Assembly (NCBI GenBank): GCA_963966185.1
Contig: CAWZYM010000146.1
Location: forward strand, 97,001 to 161,000
Length of the DNA stretch: 64,000 bases
Source of the DNA: Rhabditoides inermis
Lineage: Eukaryota > Nematoda > Chromadorea > Rhabditida > Rhabditidae
Direction: 5' to 3'
The position numbers were made by a program, and so were the translations under genes. This document shows positions 1-13,334 of this stretch, piece after piece. The notes beneath the pieces were generated by a model that did not search any database, was not told the origin of the DNA, and was given only the letters and a program-made list of their open reading frames with translations. Every line of letters starts with the position of its first letter. The first letter of the stretch is position 1.

Positions 1-42
1 CGATGCATGGAGCCTGTCATTCGAGCGTGCCTTCTCACCCAC

Positions 43-2147
43 CGCATCCTTCCGTCGGCGGCGGCCGCTCCCCCGGGGATGATGTTGGTCACGTAGATGG
101 CGTTGTCGCCAGTCTCGATCGGCTGGTCCACACCTGCAAAGCATACGGTAGGGAATACAGTATTCTAAGTTGTAGCAACGACCAAGTCAGTGATGTTGAA
201 GTATAATATTTTTCAAGTAGATTTTAGTTTTGCTTACTGACAGTATGTTAGACGGCGCTAATTACAGACGTGCATTGATTCCATTAACTTATTCCCTCAC
301 TCACCTCCAGTGATAGAGAAGCCAAGTCCAGTCGTGCCCTTCTCCAGCACTATTTCCTCGATCTCAAAGTGACGGCCAAACTCGTCAATGATGCCGTTGT
401 GCTGTAATGTAAACATGTAAACAAGCCGACGAATTCCGTTCCCATATCCGTCGCCTCTCAACCATGCAACATTAGCAAACAGTTCGCGTCCCTGCCTTTC
501 CCACAGCAGAATAGTCAATGGTCGTAAAATCAGGCGCATCCCAACCAAACCACAAAACCGCACATAGGAGAGCGCGATTTACAGCCGCCTGCCTCGAAAC
601 TGCTCGAACCAATCCAGCCGAGAAATCAGATCGCCCAAACCAGCAATCAAACACTCGCCAAGGACGCTAATTACACTCGAGACAGACTGTGAATCACCTC
701 GAAAGCAATCTACATACAAATGAGTCACACCAATGACTAGTACTCTATCCAATTCAATCTACCGTACCTCTCCCCCCACCTACCGTAGTCGTCGAAGTCT
801 GGGTGCCGTTGGGGCCGCCAGTGGTGCGAGTCGACGTCTCGTGCGTCGTCCAGTTACCATCGTTCGTCTAAAGCATCCAATACTGTTCTCCCATCTACAG
901 TACCCCCTGTTAATCTACCGTACCCCTCTCCACCTACCATATGCCTGCTCTTCTCGCTGAGATGGTAGGAGCTGCTCGAGTGACCGCCGTTCAGACCGCT
1001 CAGTCCCCCAGAGAGGGCTCCATCCAGGTAGGAGAAGGGCTGTAAAGGGATACTCTCCTCTCTTCCTCTCTCTCCCTCCCCCCCTCCCTCCCCCTCTCTC
1101 TCTCTCTTCTCCCTCACCTCCGCGCCTGTTCCGGTGAGAGGCACGCTCTGGTGTGTCGAGTTTGCCGAGTGGTGGTAGCTTCTGGCGGCTCCGGTGGCTG
1201 CTCCGCCCCCGAACGACGATCCGCCGGTGGCCGTGGCGCCTCCGCTGCCGCCAAACGGCGGGTTCACCTCATACCTGCAACACGTGTCCACTGTTCCTAT
1301 TCCATCACGCCATACACTCATCAACACCCCGCCTTACTGACTTACAACAACAAAACATCTATATACAGATGATAGAAAGACTCGATGCGCACCTCTCAGC
1401 CATGCGGCGCGCCTCCATCGCCTTCTGCGAGTGCGTCTTGCGCTCGTTGAGCAGCGTGTCCTCATAGAACTCCTGGATGTCTGCAAGGCAATCGATAACA
1501 ATCAATCAATACTTGGCAATGTATTGCGGGGCGCGTACCGAGGAGGGCGGCGAAGAGGCTGTTCTTGAATGTGGTGATGACTCGCTCGATCTGCCGGCGC
1601 AGGTCCGCGTCGTGCTCGCCGTGCGTCAGCTGCGCGTGGTACTCCTCCAGCAACTCCAGCGCCCGGTGCGCCTCTGCAATCCATCAATCCATCAATCGAT
1701 AATCAATCAATACATATCACAAAGTAATCATAAGTGTTGTCATGAAGGTAAAGGTAGAGGTAGCCCCCGATTCATGAGACTTATGAGTACTCTGCGGGGA
1801 CGTTAATTAATCAAATTCGGGTACAGCAATCAATAACCAGCCAGTGTCAATCCACACCCTCTTTCTCTCAATCTCTGACTTACACACCCACACACACTCC
1901 CTTGGACACCTTTGAATCTGAACTGCATCGACTTGAAGCAGTTGTGGAAGTGCAGCTTGTCCTGCCTGGCTTGCTGTAGGGTGCGTGCGGGCGGGGGCAG
2001 GGCGGGCTCTGCGAGTGCGTCGGCACGGGTGGCGTCCGTCTCGGACAGCTTGCGCGGGCTCTCGCTGTAGCACACCCGCTCCCTCTCCGCCCCCAACTTG
2101 TACATGCGACGGCGACGCGCCCGCTCCCCGAACCACCAGGAGGGCAT
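43..2147 (-). CDS. dlg1: Discs-large (DLG) MAGUK scaffold, 5' part: L27 domain, linker, start of first PDZ
   Basis: DLG scaffolds organise cell junctions and synapses under the plasma membrane; L27 mediates multimerisation and PDZ domains bind C-terminal peptides of membrane proteins. Minus-strand exons with matching phases: 2147-1910, 1673-1539, 1480-1393, 1274-1118, 1039-938, 867-784, 401-305 and 133-43 (992 nt, open throughout). Residues 1-79 are a basic N-terminus starting [14 protein letters not shown]. They are followed by an L27 domain ([16 protein letters not shown] ... [19 protein letters not shown]), very like insect Dlg. A Gly/Ser/Thr-rich linker follows, then PDZ1 with carboxylate-binding loop GLGFSITGG and the strand [18 protein letters not shown]. 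The remaining PDZ, SH3 and guanylate-kinase domains must lie left of the window. ATG at 2147 is the first in-frame Met of the first exon; an upstream non-coding exon is possible. Confidence 0.9.
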
Positions 2148-2715
2148 TCGCAATTGAGAATATCCAAAATCAGTGGTGTGCAGGTAGATCAGGCGCAGAA
2201 TAACACAACGTTCTTCAGCCGGTAGATCAATATCATGCGTCGTCGTTCGCCAGTCGAATAGAGCAATCGAGCAATCAGCTGGTAGACTAATAAAAACTGA
2301 CTCGTGGTTGAGAGGCTGCTGGGTGAAAGTCGCAGCAGGGAGAAGCAAGGATCACAACACTCCTTCCTCTCTCTCCCTCCTCTCTCTCTCTCTCCTCTCT
2401 CACTCTACACACTTGCCACATTTCGCGAAACGAGCCGACAACGCTCTTCTCTCTCATAACTTGCCGTAGTGTAATTAGCATAATGAACCCGTGGGAAGGA
2501 CGCACCGCCAGCGTTGCGATGCATGATGTGTGGTGTTGTTGGCAGGTCGCCGCTCGCTCGATCCTTGTCGTCGCTTCCGAAAGTCCGCGGCCGCTATCCT
2601 ATCCAGCCACTGCAAGAGACATGCGCTCAATCCACACACCAACAAAAACAACGCACGAAAAACGGCGAACGCGACCCGGAATGTAATCGAACCTGTGCGG
2701 TTGCAAATCGAGTGC

Positions 2716-2716
<1 letters not shown>

Positions 2717-2764
<48 letters not shown>
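2717..2764. repeat. (GA)n microsatellite
   Basis: An uninterrupted GA dinucleotide run of roughly 48 bp upstream of dlg. Long Arg-Glu or Ser-Leu frames over it are artefacts of the repeat. Confidence 0.95.
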
Positions 2765-2768
<4 letters not shown>

Positions 2769-3806
2769 GACAACGCGGGAAAATGAAAGAGCGCGAGTGA
2801 GGGTGGGTTCCTGTTACAAAGAGAGGAGGGAGAGAAAAAATGACTCCCTCTCTCCACATTCACGAAATGAGACAACGGACATAACTGGAGGGAAAGAAAG
2901 AAGAAGGAGAGAACAAGGATGAGAGGGCAGCGAGCCAACGAGATAACTACCAGACAATGTCACATGACAAACAAAAAGAAAATACCCCGCACACACTCCA
3001 TGAATCAATTGAGCCCGTGTGATAGATAGGGAATGGGGAAGAGACCACCCCTATCCCTTCCCCAAGTCCCAACTTGACAGCTTCATAAAGGCACTGATAT
3101 AACTGATAAGAGTTTCGGGATACTCCTCTCTCCATCTCTTCTTCAGTGCAATGATAAATGCTCAGAGGTACATTGAAAAGGAGAGCGGTATGCAGAGAGA
3201 GGACAGAATGAGAAAGAAAACGAACCGGGGCATATATCTCGCCTCCTCTCTTGCAGATAACGACGAGAAACTCTCGAGCCAGAATAAATAGCTCCCAGTG
3301 GAGAGGCGCGAGACTCAGTAATCAGACAATCACCATATCAATCAATAAATCAATAATGAGTGTGTACAGGTCAAGTGGGCGTGGGATCAGCACTGTACCT
3401 GCAGTGGCGCGCTGGAGTGATTGTGAGACAAGGAGCGGAATAGAGCGAGAGAGACAAACAGGCGATGGAATGCAAACACAATCAGAAAGCACCGGAAAGA
3501 GAGGGATGGAGAGAGAGAGGGAGGGAGGGAGAGAGATGAAGGGAAAGAGGACCTGCGGCGATCAAAGGCGATTGTAAAGAGCGCGAGGGTCCGCTAATGA
3601 AACACGACATCAAAGAAACACTTTCGAAGATATGACACACACATACGCTGGAAGGGTGAGGAAGTGATGACATGACATGTCTGACGAGTAGAATAAAAGA
3701 AGTGCTCCCAAGAAAAAAGTCCCTTCTATTCTAACACAAACCAGGTCCACACACCAGACATTCGACTCCCAACTCTCAATACAACCTGAGAGTAAACAGA
3801 TAACGA

Positions 3807-3807
<1 letters not shown>

Positions 3808-3838
<31 letters not shown>
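3808..3838. repeat. (CT)n microsatellite
   Basis: CT dinucleotide run in the dlg upstream region. Confidence 0.9.
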
Positions 3839-3841
<3 letters not shown>

Positions 3842-5796
3842 TAGAGTATTTTTAGTCACGTCGGGCCATCACAAATTTCAACGTCTCTCTCGCTGCTCTC
3901 TCCGAGATAGCATCGGGAAACGACTCCGCGACACGAATAATCGGCTTGCAGTAGATGCGCGAGATCAGTCAGAGAGTATTTGCCAAAATCGCCCAGGCGA
4001 AAACATTAATGATCAAGATAACCGAAAATAGAATTTACGAGGTATAAAAAGAGCAAACACAATCGTACAGTGAGACATTGTTTTACGGAAAAGGTCTACT
4101 CGCGCAGTGACTAAAACGGCAACATCGTCGCTTCTTTCCTTTCCGATTCCACTGCACTGATTCACCAATAAAACGACAACACTCTGCGCTGCTCACAGAC
4201 ACACATAAAACACTCCACACCACTATACAATCGACTCGTCCATGCATACATGTGCCAATCAATACTGGCGCACATCAATCAATACAGTACAAACGACACT
4301 CATGCGTCACTGGCGTTCCTTCATACAAAGCAGGTTATGCGGCCGCGCCTCTAGAATTAGCCTCACTCTCATCCTCCCTCTCTCTCTCCTCTCTCCTCTC
4401 TCTCTCTATCTCTCTGCTAGGTGTTTGAGATCTAATCCCACACCTTTTTCCTCCATTCCCTCTTCCTCCAAGACACTCGAAAAAGCAATCACTCCAGGTG
4501 AGATCGATGCAAAAGCGGGGAGAGAATCGAAGTGTCCGGAACAGACAGACAGAGTGAAAACACAAGCCAAACCAGAACCACACGCGCACACAGAAAAACT
4601 CGAACGGACGGTGATTGCGCATAGAGGGTGAAACGAGCAAAGGTGATGCGCGATGGAGCGGCAAACACGCATTCCAAAGGCCACAGCCACGACAGAGCTG
4701 GCCGATCGCCAGAGAGAGCATGCGACATGCGACCCACATCTCACCCCCCCCCCCCCCCACTCACTCACTATCTCCCCAGATCTCACTCGATCCGACGGTG
4801 GATAAAGGGAGAGGGATGACCCTGGAGAGACGAGTCGACCCTGACAGGGTGGATGGCATGCCTCCACCCCCAAGACAACTCCACCACCCCGCGATAAACA
4901 TCCCCTGCCTGCAGTGGGCGGCGCCCCCAGGTATCCCCCCTGTTCTGTCTCTCACAAGAGACAAGGTCATAGACGGACCGCCTGGCACTGACCTCCGACC
5001 CCCGATGGTCCCAATGCAAACAAGGGACGCGCGAGCTATTGACACACGCGCCCAAAGCGGGGCCAATCAATACCTGGTGAGCAATTGGCGAAAAAAAGTG
5101 AATTGCGCACAATTCGTAATACTACAGAGAGAAGAGCGAACGCGCATTGTCGAATCGCATCTCTCCTCCTCCTCGTTTCACTCACACCTTGCACACAAAG
5201 GTGCGAGCACAAAAAAAGACGGGGCGAGCGAACGCCGCTCGAAACTTGGTCAGCCATCAAACAACGACAATGCGCCCCGTCCCGCATTGTGCATGGAACG
5301 TACAAAAAAGAGAGAGCAGTTCCGTATTGCAACACTCCCACCGTAAACCCCTCTCTTCCCTCTCTCAGCTGCCGCACCCTCGCCGGCCATATATGGCCAG
5401 CCACATCAAAACACCTGCCGGCAAGGCGATCATCTAGCGAGATATAATCACACACACACACCGATCACAGAGCCGCGGATCAAAGCAATATCGATATCCG
5501 GACAGCCTTGAAACATTCAGCCAACCTCTCTCTTTCTCTCTCTACCGTACCCTCTAGCGCCCCCTAACTATACACCTCGCATCTCGCGCATAGGGCTTCT
5601 CCGTGGAGGAATGTGGCGGGTGAGAGAGTGAGAGAGCGCAGTGATTGCGGAGGGGGCAGACACGCAGACAGTCAACACAGCGAGGGGGGAAGACAGGGTC
5701 GGAATGCAAATATGCTGGTAGATGAGTCACGGTCAGCTACGATCGGCACGAGAGTCGGCACAAGATGCGGACATGATTCACCCCTCTCTCTCTCAC

Positions 5797-5799
<3 letters not shown>

Positions 5800-5828
<29 letters not shown>
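5800..5828. repeat. (GA)n microsatellite
   Basis: GA dinucleotide run in the dlg upstream region, adjacent to CT-rich sequence so that a short hairpin could form. Confidence 0.85.
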
Positions 5829-5829
<1 letters not shown>

Positions 5830-5948
5830 GCTACACGTGAATTCCATCCGGATCGCGCTCTCGATTCGCAAAACTAATCAACGCGCAATCTACACGTCAA
5901 CAGCGTTCAATACACACGTGCACAGAAAGTGAATCACATCCAATCCGT

Positions 5949-6060
5949 ACACGGTATAGTGAACAGCGATTCGAAATCGCGACGAGCGTTCCATCACCCA
6001 AAACTGACAGATACATCGCATCGCATAGCTATAGCATATCCGCATGCCAACCTGCCATGC
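5949..6060 (+). repeat. Dispersed ~110-bp direct repeat, copy 1
   Basis: Starts ACACGGTATAGTGAACAGCG and runs through CGTTCCATCACCCAAAACTG to the motif ACCTGCCA. A second copy in the same orientation lies at 7883-7994 with a few substitutions and small indels. No TIRs or poly-A tail were seen, so the class is unknown. Confidence 0.75.
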
Positions 6061-7715
6061 TAGCGATACACACAAAACATGATGTATCGACTCACTCACC
6101 TCCGGAAACACTGCCGCTGGCAAAGAAAAACCAAGAAAATCCGTGGTGTAAACAAGTAAACAAGACCGGAATACACCTGACCACTCGCGGCTAGTCGCAG
6201 AGCAAAACAGGCGTCGCTTACCTCGCGCCCGGAGAGATTAGAGAGCGCTAGCCGAGGCGAGAGAGAGCGCGCAGATCAAGGAGAGCACAGGTGAGCAGAC
6301 GTCGTCCCGATAAGGGCAGCTAGAGTGTAGAGGACGAGAACCGCTCAGGTAGACGGCCCCTGCGTCTCTGCACGCGTCAGCGGCAAGGTCAACGAACGGA
6401 TGAGGGGGGACGGTGGAGGGGGCTTCCCGCTGCGAGGAGAGCCAATCAAGGGATCATCTCACATCAACCCTCCCACCTGACAGCCTGGTCAGAGACACGC
6501 GAGAGAGCAGGCGAAAGCGAGAGGGCCAGACATGCGACCATCGAAACGTACTCGCCTCGCCGCAATAAAACGGACAGAGATGGGATCAGTCATTACTCAC
6601 TGGCCACTGCCAATGCCACAGTGTCCATTGCAAACAGGGAGACAAACACTGTACGAACATTGCACACAATGTCTACCTGCCAGCTGCGCACACGGCCAGA
6701 TTGCGCGACAATCGCCCCGGGGCACCGCTCCACATGCCCTCGGGGCATCGCAACAACACCTGCACTGATGACTCCGTTTCCCAGACAACCAGCCAACAAA
6801 CGTTCCGTCTTTTTCCCGCGCGGCAGCCGTCGGTTCCCTGGCTAATTCCATCCCTTTCCTACCCAACTACAATATGGGAAGCCGTAATCAGTGCAATTTC
6901 GTCCAATTCGAATCGCAGTACGAGTGATAAGGCTTCAGTATCCCGTAGAGTATCAATATGGAAGATAGGGAGCAAGCAAGAGAGGCGCACTCCGCCCGTT
7001 TCATTCTGTCATAATCCGTGCGTAAGTGGAGGGAGATAAGACATGAATTAACACAGATAAACCCAAGGGCTGGTCGAAACCGCTCAACCACACAATCACA
7101 TCGCAACATTCAAATTAACACCAAAATTTATTACTCCACATAAACTATACAATTCTGTGATGCGGGGATAACAGAAAACAGAAACCATCGGATGTATATC
7201 GGACAACAATCGGACAACAATAAGAGAAGTAGGTAAGTACAGAATATTGCACGGGAATAAGGGAATCGCAATCACCAGTCTATAGATAACGATATGAGTT
7301 CCACAGTGATGTAGTTGTGCATATGCGAGGAATACCGTATACCATAACCTGTCCATTGACATTTTCCTTTGTGAGAGAATGAGAGAAGCAACTGGCAAGA
7401 GAAAAGCAATATATGATATAATAATACTCTGATACACGATTGAACAAAAAGCTACGCTGTATTAATAAAGGGACTCTCCTGAACTAACCAGACACCAGCA
7501 CAACGCTATTTACAACATGCAAACAACAAAAAAAGGACAGGAATATATAGAAAGACCATCTATGACCGAGAAATCGCGGGGAAAATGCAAATCAACAGGC
7601 AAATCGACACCGGAAACTTGAGGAGACCCTGAAAACAAAGAAATCATCTAATCTGAAACAGTGCCCCCCGCACCCTGCTCACCTTGCTCCTTGCTCCTCC
7701 CCTCTCTCTGTTCAT

Positions 7716-10700
7716 CTACCAGTTGGGAGGAGTGAACACCCGTCCCTCCCACATGTGCTCCAGTCGATTCGGTCGCAGAATGCGCTCGTGGATAGTGCGA
7801 CACAGACGCTCTGCAAACACAACACACGTACAACCTCCTCCTCATCTCGACAACATCTCCAGCTCGCAAATCAACAACTCGCACACGGTATAGTGAACAG
7901 CGATTCGACGGTGAAATCGTGAAGAGCGTTCCATCACCCAAAACTGACAGATACATCGCATAGCTTTAGCATATCCGTCTGCCCACCTGCCACGCTCCAC
8001 TCCGGTCACATACCACAGCACCTACGTGTCATGTCACCCATCACATACACAGAGCATTATTGTCTGTGCGTGTGCATGATCACCACCACCACCACACTCA
8101 GCACCCAGAGAGGCACTCACTCACCCCACGCTCCCACATAGTCCTCGGCCGGACCCGTCGCCAGGAAGCAGTGGATTAGGTGGCGAACCTGCAAGGCATC
8201 CATCCACTCACACAACAAGAACCATCATTCACACACTCACTATCATTCTACACTTCATCCCCATCTCAATCCATTCATAACTCAGTGGTACATATACTTA
8301 TCCAAACGATAGCAAATTCAATCGCACCTCACACCATAAAATGAATACGTTTCACGGAGCCATAACCCACGGAAACACCAAGCAGAACACAATGCTTTGA
8401 ACAAGAGAAAGCCCCACTCACCTCCCTGACAGTCTGCGAGTCCGTGTCCGCATTGCGAGACATCAGGTCACCGATCATCTTGCCGTACTGCAAACACGAG
8501 TCACTACATCAACTAGCCATGCTATCCACTAATGGAACGAGTTACGAGTACTCCTACTATACCAATAGACACTACAGGGCTACAGTCTATGGTCACTACA
8601 TGGTATAACTGCAAGCAAAACCCTAAACAAATGATTATTACCGCAATCAGACTACAGTATCCGCCAACTGACCGCATGGTAGAACTGGGCGTTGACGACC
8701 ATGTGTCGGATGCGAGGGAGGATGAGACCGGGCTGCTCCCACTGCAGCTGGGAGCACATGATCGACAGCATCTCATCCACAAGACGCAGCTGGAAGAAAA
8801 TGAGAAGATTCATCAAAGAGCACAATGATTTAGAATGTCACTGCAATGGAATGAACACGCACCAACTCAAACTCGACACACATCAAGTCACTGCACACAG
8901 TAACCAGCCATGACTCAAAAACGCACATCATAGCGAATTTCACCACACCCTCAATCAGTTGTAAACTAGCGTTGCATTGCACTTCACGTATCATCTTTTC
9001 TCTACCTCACTATCCCTATCGAGGAAACCGGCCTAAAAAGAGGTTTGTGCTAACTCCCCCTTCTCCTTCACTCCGCACCGACACAATCACCCAGTCTGCT
9101 GCAGTCTGCTGCAGTCTCCCAGTGTCTCCCTCTCTCTCCCCCTCCTCCCTCCTCCCACTCACCAGCCCCGCCAGCAGCTTCCCGTCCTTCTCCGCCGCGT
9201 CAGACATGGCGTGCAAATGCTCGAACCTGGAGAACAAGGTTCCTCTCTCTCTCCCCCCCCTCTCTCTCTCCACTCACTGCTTCTTCTTGATCGAGTTGGG
9301 TATGTTGGCAGCCAGCTGCTTCGACCACACCGCCACCACAGCCTCCGCGCAGCTGAACAATAATAATGATAAAAAGTTTATCACCGTGTACATATGAAAG
9401 AAAACAGTGCAAAACATCATAATGAGCAATTGCATACGGTATGAGGGGGGAAACGTGGGATGTGCACAAGACACAAGAGTGATGTGCGTAGCTCCCCTCC
9501 CCCGTGCACCCACCCTATCATGGCCTCTATGAAGGGCAGCTTGCACGCCTCGCCCGCACCGCGCGTCATCGAGTCGCGCAGCTGCTGCAACAGAACACAC
9601 TTCAAAACACTTAAGGTATGATCACACTCTTCGAAACAACCCCTTCAAAACGCCTTCGGAACACACTGTTTGGTCGTGTTTCGAAGGTGTTACGAAGAGA
9701 CTGACCGCTACTTTAGTAAAACTATCAACAAGTCCAAGACAGGACCGACTGTACACCGACACACACAATGTGTTATGAGCTAATACTGGGATATGCAAAA
9801 TACGAGATACAAGGCTAGCAATACAACCCCCTCCCACCTGCACCATGCTGTTCACGTGGCCGGCCCGCAGCGCCGCGTCGTGACCCTGCAGACACACCCA
9901 GATCATATATTATAGTATTTTGTAAATTAGTTAGAAGTCACACACTTAATTACAATTAGCACACCACCGCTAGCCACCAAACCCCAAACATTATTAGCAA
10001 GAAGAAGAAGGCCAATAATAGGGTCATGCAACGAATTCGTCGAGCATTGCACATCGCACCGCAAGAGCAACCACCGAAAACATCTTCATGCGTTATACCA
10101 CCACCACCACCACCACAGCACCCTCTCCCCTCCTCCTCATCTGTACCTGTGCATGCTGCTCCCAAGTGCCTCCAAAAGACATTGGCTGCAACCAGTTACG
10201 TCTACTTTATGCTTTGCTCTTTCTAGTTAACGCAATATTTGAATGATACATCGTCTGTCATATTGGTGAACCAAACGACATTCATTCATGCATTGGCTGG
10301 CCATAGCGTACCTTGTTTGCGAGGAGGCTGGTCTTGGAGTGGACGTCTCTCTGCACTGCCGCCAGCTTCTTCTCGGCCACCGCCCATCGGACAGCCGACT
10401 CCGCCTCCGACGGGAGAGACGCGTACAACTTCAGCTGGAAATACGCACAATTATATATATCAATAGAGGGGCGGACGAGCACGTGTCTTCTCCCTCTCCC
10501 CGCTCCCCTCCACTCACCATCTCCCTGTGCAGCACGTCCTTGCGGATCAGACGAGCGTATCTGCAACCATACACAGTGTGTGTTTCATTTGAAATTTGTT
10601 TATTGACAAAATAATTAGAAATAATCACTTTATCTCTGATTCTGCATCAAGCAATCACTAAGCTCTACATTTTACAGCTTCTCTATACTTGGCCTGCCCT

Positions 10701-13284
10701 GTTCCGTCTCTCTACCACTCCTTCCCTCTCCCACCTGGAGCTCCTTCCGAGTGCCTCCCCGCAGTCTTCCCGCGGACAGCACGGGGCACACGCATCCTTC
10801 ACAGAACGAGACACGTGCTCGTCCATAAACTAAACACAAAGAGATGATCCACACTATATTGTCAGAGATGTATGCAAGTTGGATAAGTATACAATTCAAC
10901 CATAATTCATAAAGTAAACCTATGTCTAAACCTATGTCAACTCCCTGAACAACTCGACCGACCTTGACGGGGAACACGTGTGTGCAGCGGAGTCGGATGA
11001 GTCTGTGGATGCCGATACGGGCCTTCTCTCCCAGCACAGACACAATCGACAGGTAGCGGGCAGACTGACACTGACCACACACGTCTGCAAACATTCATAC
11101 TGACGCCAATACAGAGAAAATATGTATTGACACTCTCTCAACACAATTCACATTAAAATGTCATCGTTCATCATAACATGCTTCTCCTTCCCCCCCCCCT
11201 TACTGACCGGGACACGTCTCGTTGCAGACTCCGAGGCAGGCATGTCCGCAGCGCAATCTCTTCTCGCACGGTTCATCGCACGCCTTCACGTCACACACCT
11301 CCCAGCATCTACAAGCACATGCGGATAACCGAGAAGCTTCAACATACACCACATCAACTGTCGTCTAATATCAAACATTTCCACAACTAACACGTTTTAC
11401 TAAATTGTCTGCCAAAGCATAAACTTTTTTAAATTTAATTCTTGTTACATTTCTTCTGTTAGTAAGTCGATTCTAGAACCATGTTACTGCACTATTGAAC
11501 GTCAACAAAATAGGCACGTTCCAAAGCTCAAGTCACACATGACACGATTTACACTTCCAACTTCCAGCTGTTGAGTATATAACACATGATGTCCTGCCTG
11601 ACCTCTTGGAGCAGCTCCTGTGGGGGCAGCTGTTGTCGCAGGGCCGCGGACACAGCGCGCATCGAGACTCACACGTGCGGCCGTAGCACTCAACACGCGC
11701 CCATCAGTACCATACACACACCAATCACACTCATCAAAAGCACAGAATAGGTTTCACACCGTCAATACAACCCCTCGCCAAACGAGTCAGCTAATGGCAT
11801 AGGCACTGAGATAGCACCACCATCCGCCCTCGACCCTCACCGTGGCCTTGTTGTCGGTGCTGCCCCCGTTGCCGCAGATCTGGTGCGAGCAGCGAGTGCG
11901 GCAGTCGGCCGTACACGTCACACACTCGGCGCCACACCTGTAGAGGTGATTAGAGATACTAGTCGATACTCAGTCCACCCACTTTCTGGTGCAGCGATGA
12001 CTGCAGGGCAGCACCTTGCCGCACGTCTCCGTGCATTGGTGGCCGTCTGAAAAGAGAAGCACATATATCTACCCACTTACCTCACAACACAGAAACATGA
12101 AACAGTCATATATGTTTCACAATAAAATCCAAGTCGTACACATTAATTGACGCATCTTTTGAACACATTACTAACCTCAGCCTATAACGTATAACAACCA
12201 CTGACCCTTCCAGCACTGTCCGCACTGCTGCTTGCACATGTGACCACATGCAAGAGTCTCCTTGCACACCTGAAAGCAACACCTCTTTGATCAATCAGAC
12301 CCCCCCCCCCTTCCCCGCACTGACCGCACTGCACGCGGCGCGGTCGCCCTGCTGGTGGCACGCCACGGACACGTCGTGCCCACATGCAAGAACGCCCGCC
12401 ACCACTGTCTGCAACCGAGATAGACATACATCATACAGTCATATCGGATATGAGTCTTTGCTAGTTATCACCACTGTACTATACTGGCCAGGTGTGAGTG
12501 AGAGTATGAGTGAATTATGGAACATATTAGTATACAATTTCATATGACTGAATACATGTTTTCGTTGGAACGTAATAGTAGAGGTGTTGTGAGTCAGGCT
12601 ACTCTGGTAATTAATGACGCAGTGTTAACGCAAATTTTGAACTACGCACTGTTTACGCAATTTTGACGCACCCCATTTTGCGTTAGAATGCGAGAAAATG
12701 CGTTAGGAATGCGAGTGATTGTGTCAACGCAAATTTTAAACAACGCATCTTTTACGCAAATCTCACGCACACCGTGTTGCGTTGGAGTGCGAAAAAGTGC
12801 GTTACAAATGCGAGTGATTGTGTCAACGGAGATAGGTTCATAGTTCAAACGATACATTTTGTCGTACTTATCAGTTATAAATCAGAAAAGTATATCAAAA
12901 AGATCCAAAAAAATAAAACAATTCTATCAAAAGAAGTTTTGATCATCTCGCTATTTCATGAATGAAAAAAAATGAAATACGCTACGAAATCATGAAATTA
13001 TTAGATGATGTCTTACAAAACTATGCCTACAGAAGTTCTCTCTCTCTCTTTCCATCTCTCTCTCCCTCTCTCTTTCCTCTCTTTCCATCTCTCTCCACCA
13101 TCTCTCTCCCCTCTCCCCCCTCTCTATCCATCTCCACCATCTCTCCCTCCCCTTTCTCCCCCTCTCTCTCCCCTCTCTCTCTTCCCCCCCCCCCCTCTCC
13201 CCTCTCATTTTCTCCCCTCTCTCTCCCCTCTCTCTCCTCCCTTTCTCTCCTCTCTCTTTCCCCTCTCTTTCCCCTATCTCTCCC

Positions 13285-13334
<50 letters not shown>

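Larger units (their letters stand above)
2148..7715. other. Intergenic region between dlg 5' end and the helicase gene 3' end
   Basis: About 5.6 kb in which I find no exon with coding character. It should hold the dlg promoter and perhaps 5' UTR introns, since dlg is transcribed leftward from its right end. It contains GA/CT microsatellites, a C-run at 4747-4758, a CTACCGTACC motif at 5542, GTAAACA pairs near 6150 and one copy of a dispersed 110-bp repeat at 5949. Apparent open frames here (for example 4615-5346) are low-complexity and have no recognisable domain. Confidence 0.6.

Noticed and set aside
4615..5346. 243-codon plus-strand open frame upstream of dlg
   Set aside because: Pro/Arg/Ser-rich composition with no domain, overlapping open frames on the other strand; looks like chance opening in GC-rich DNA.
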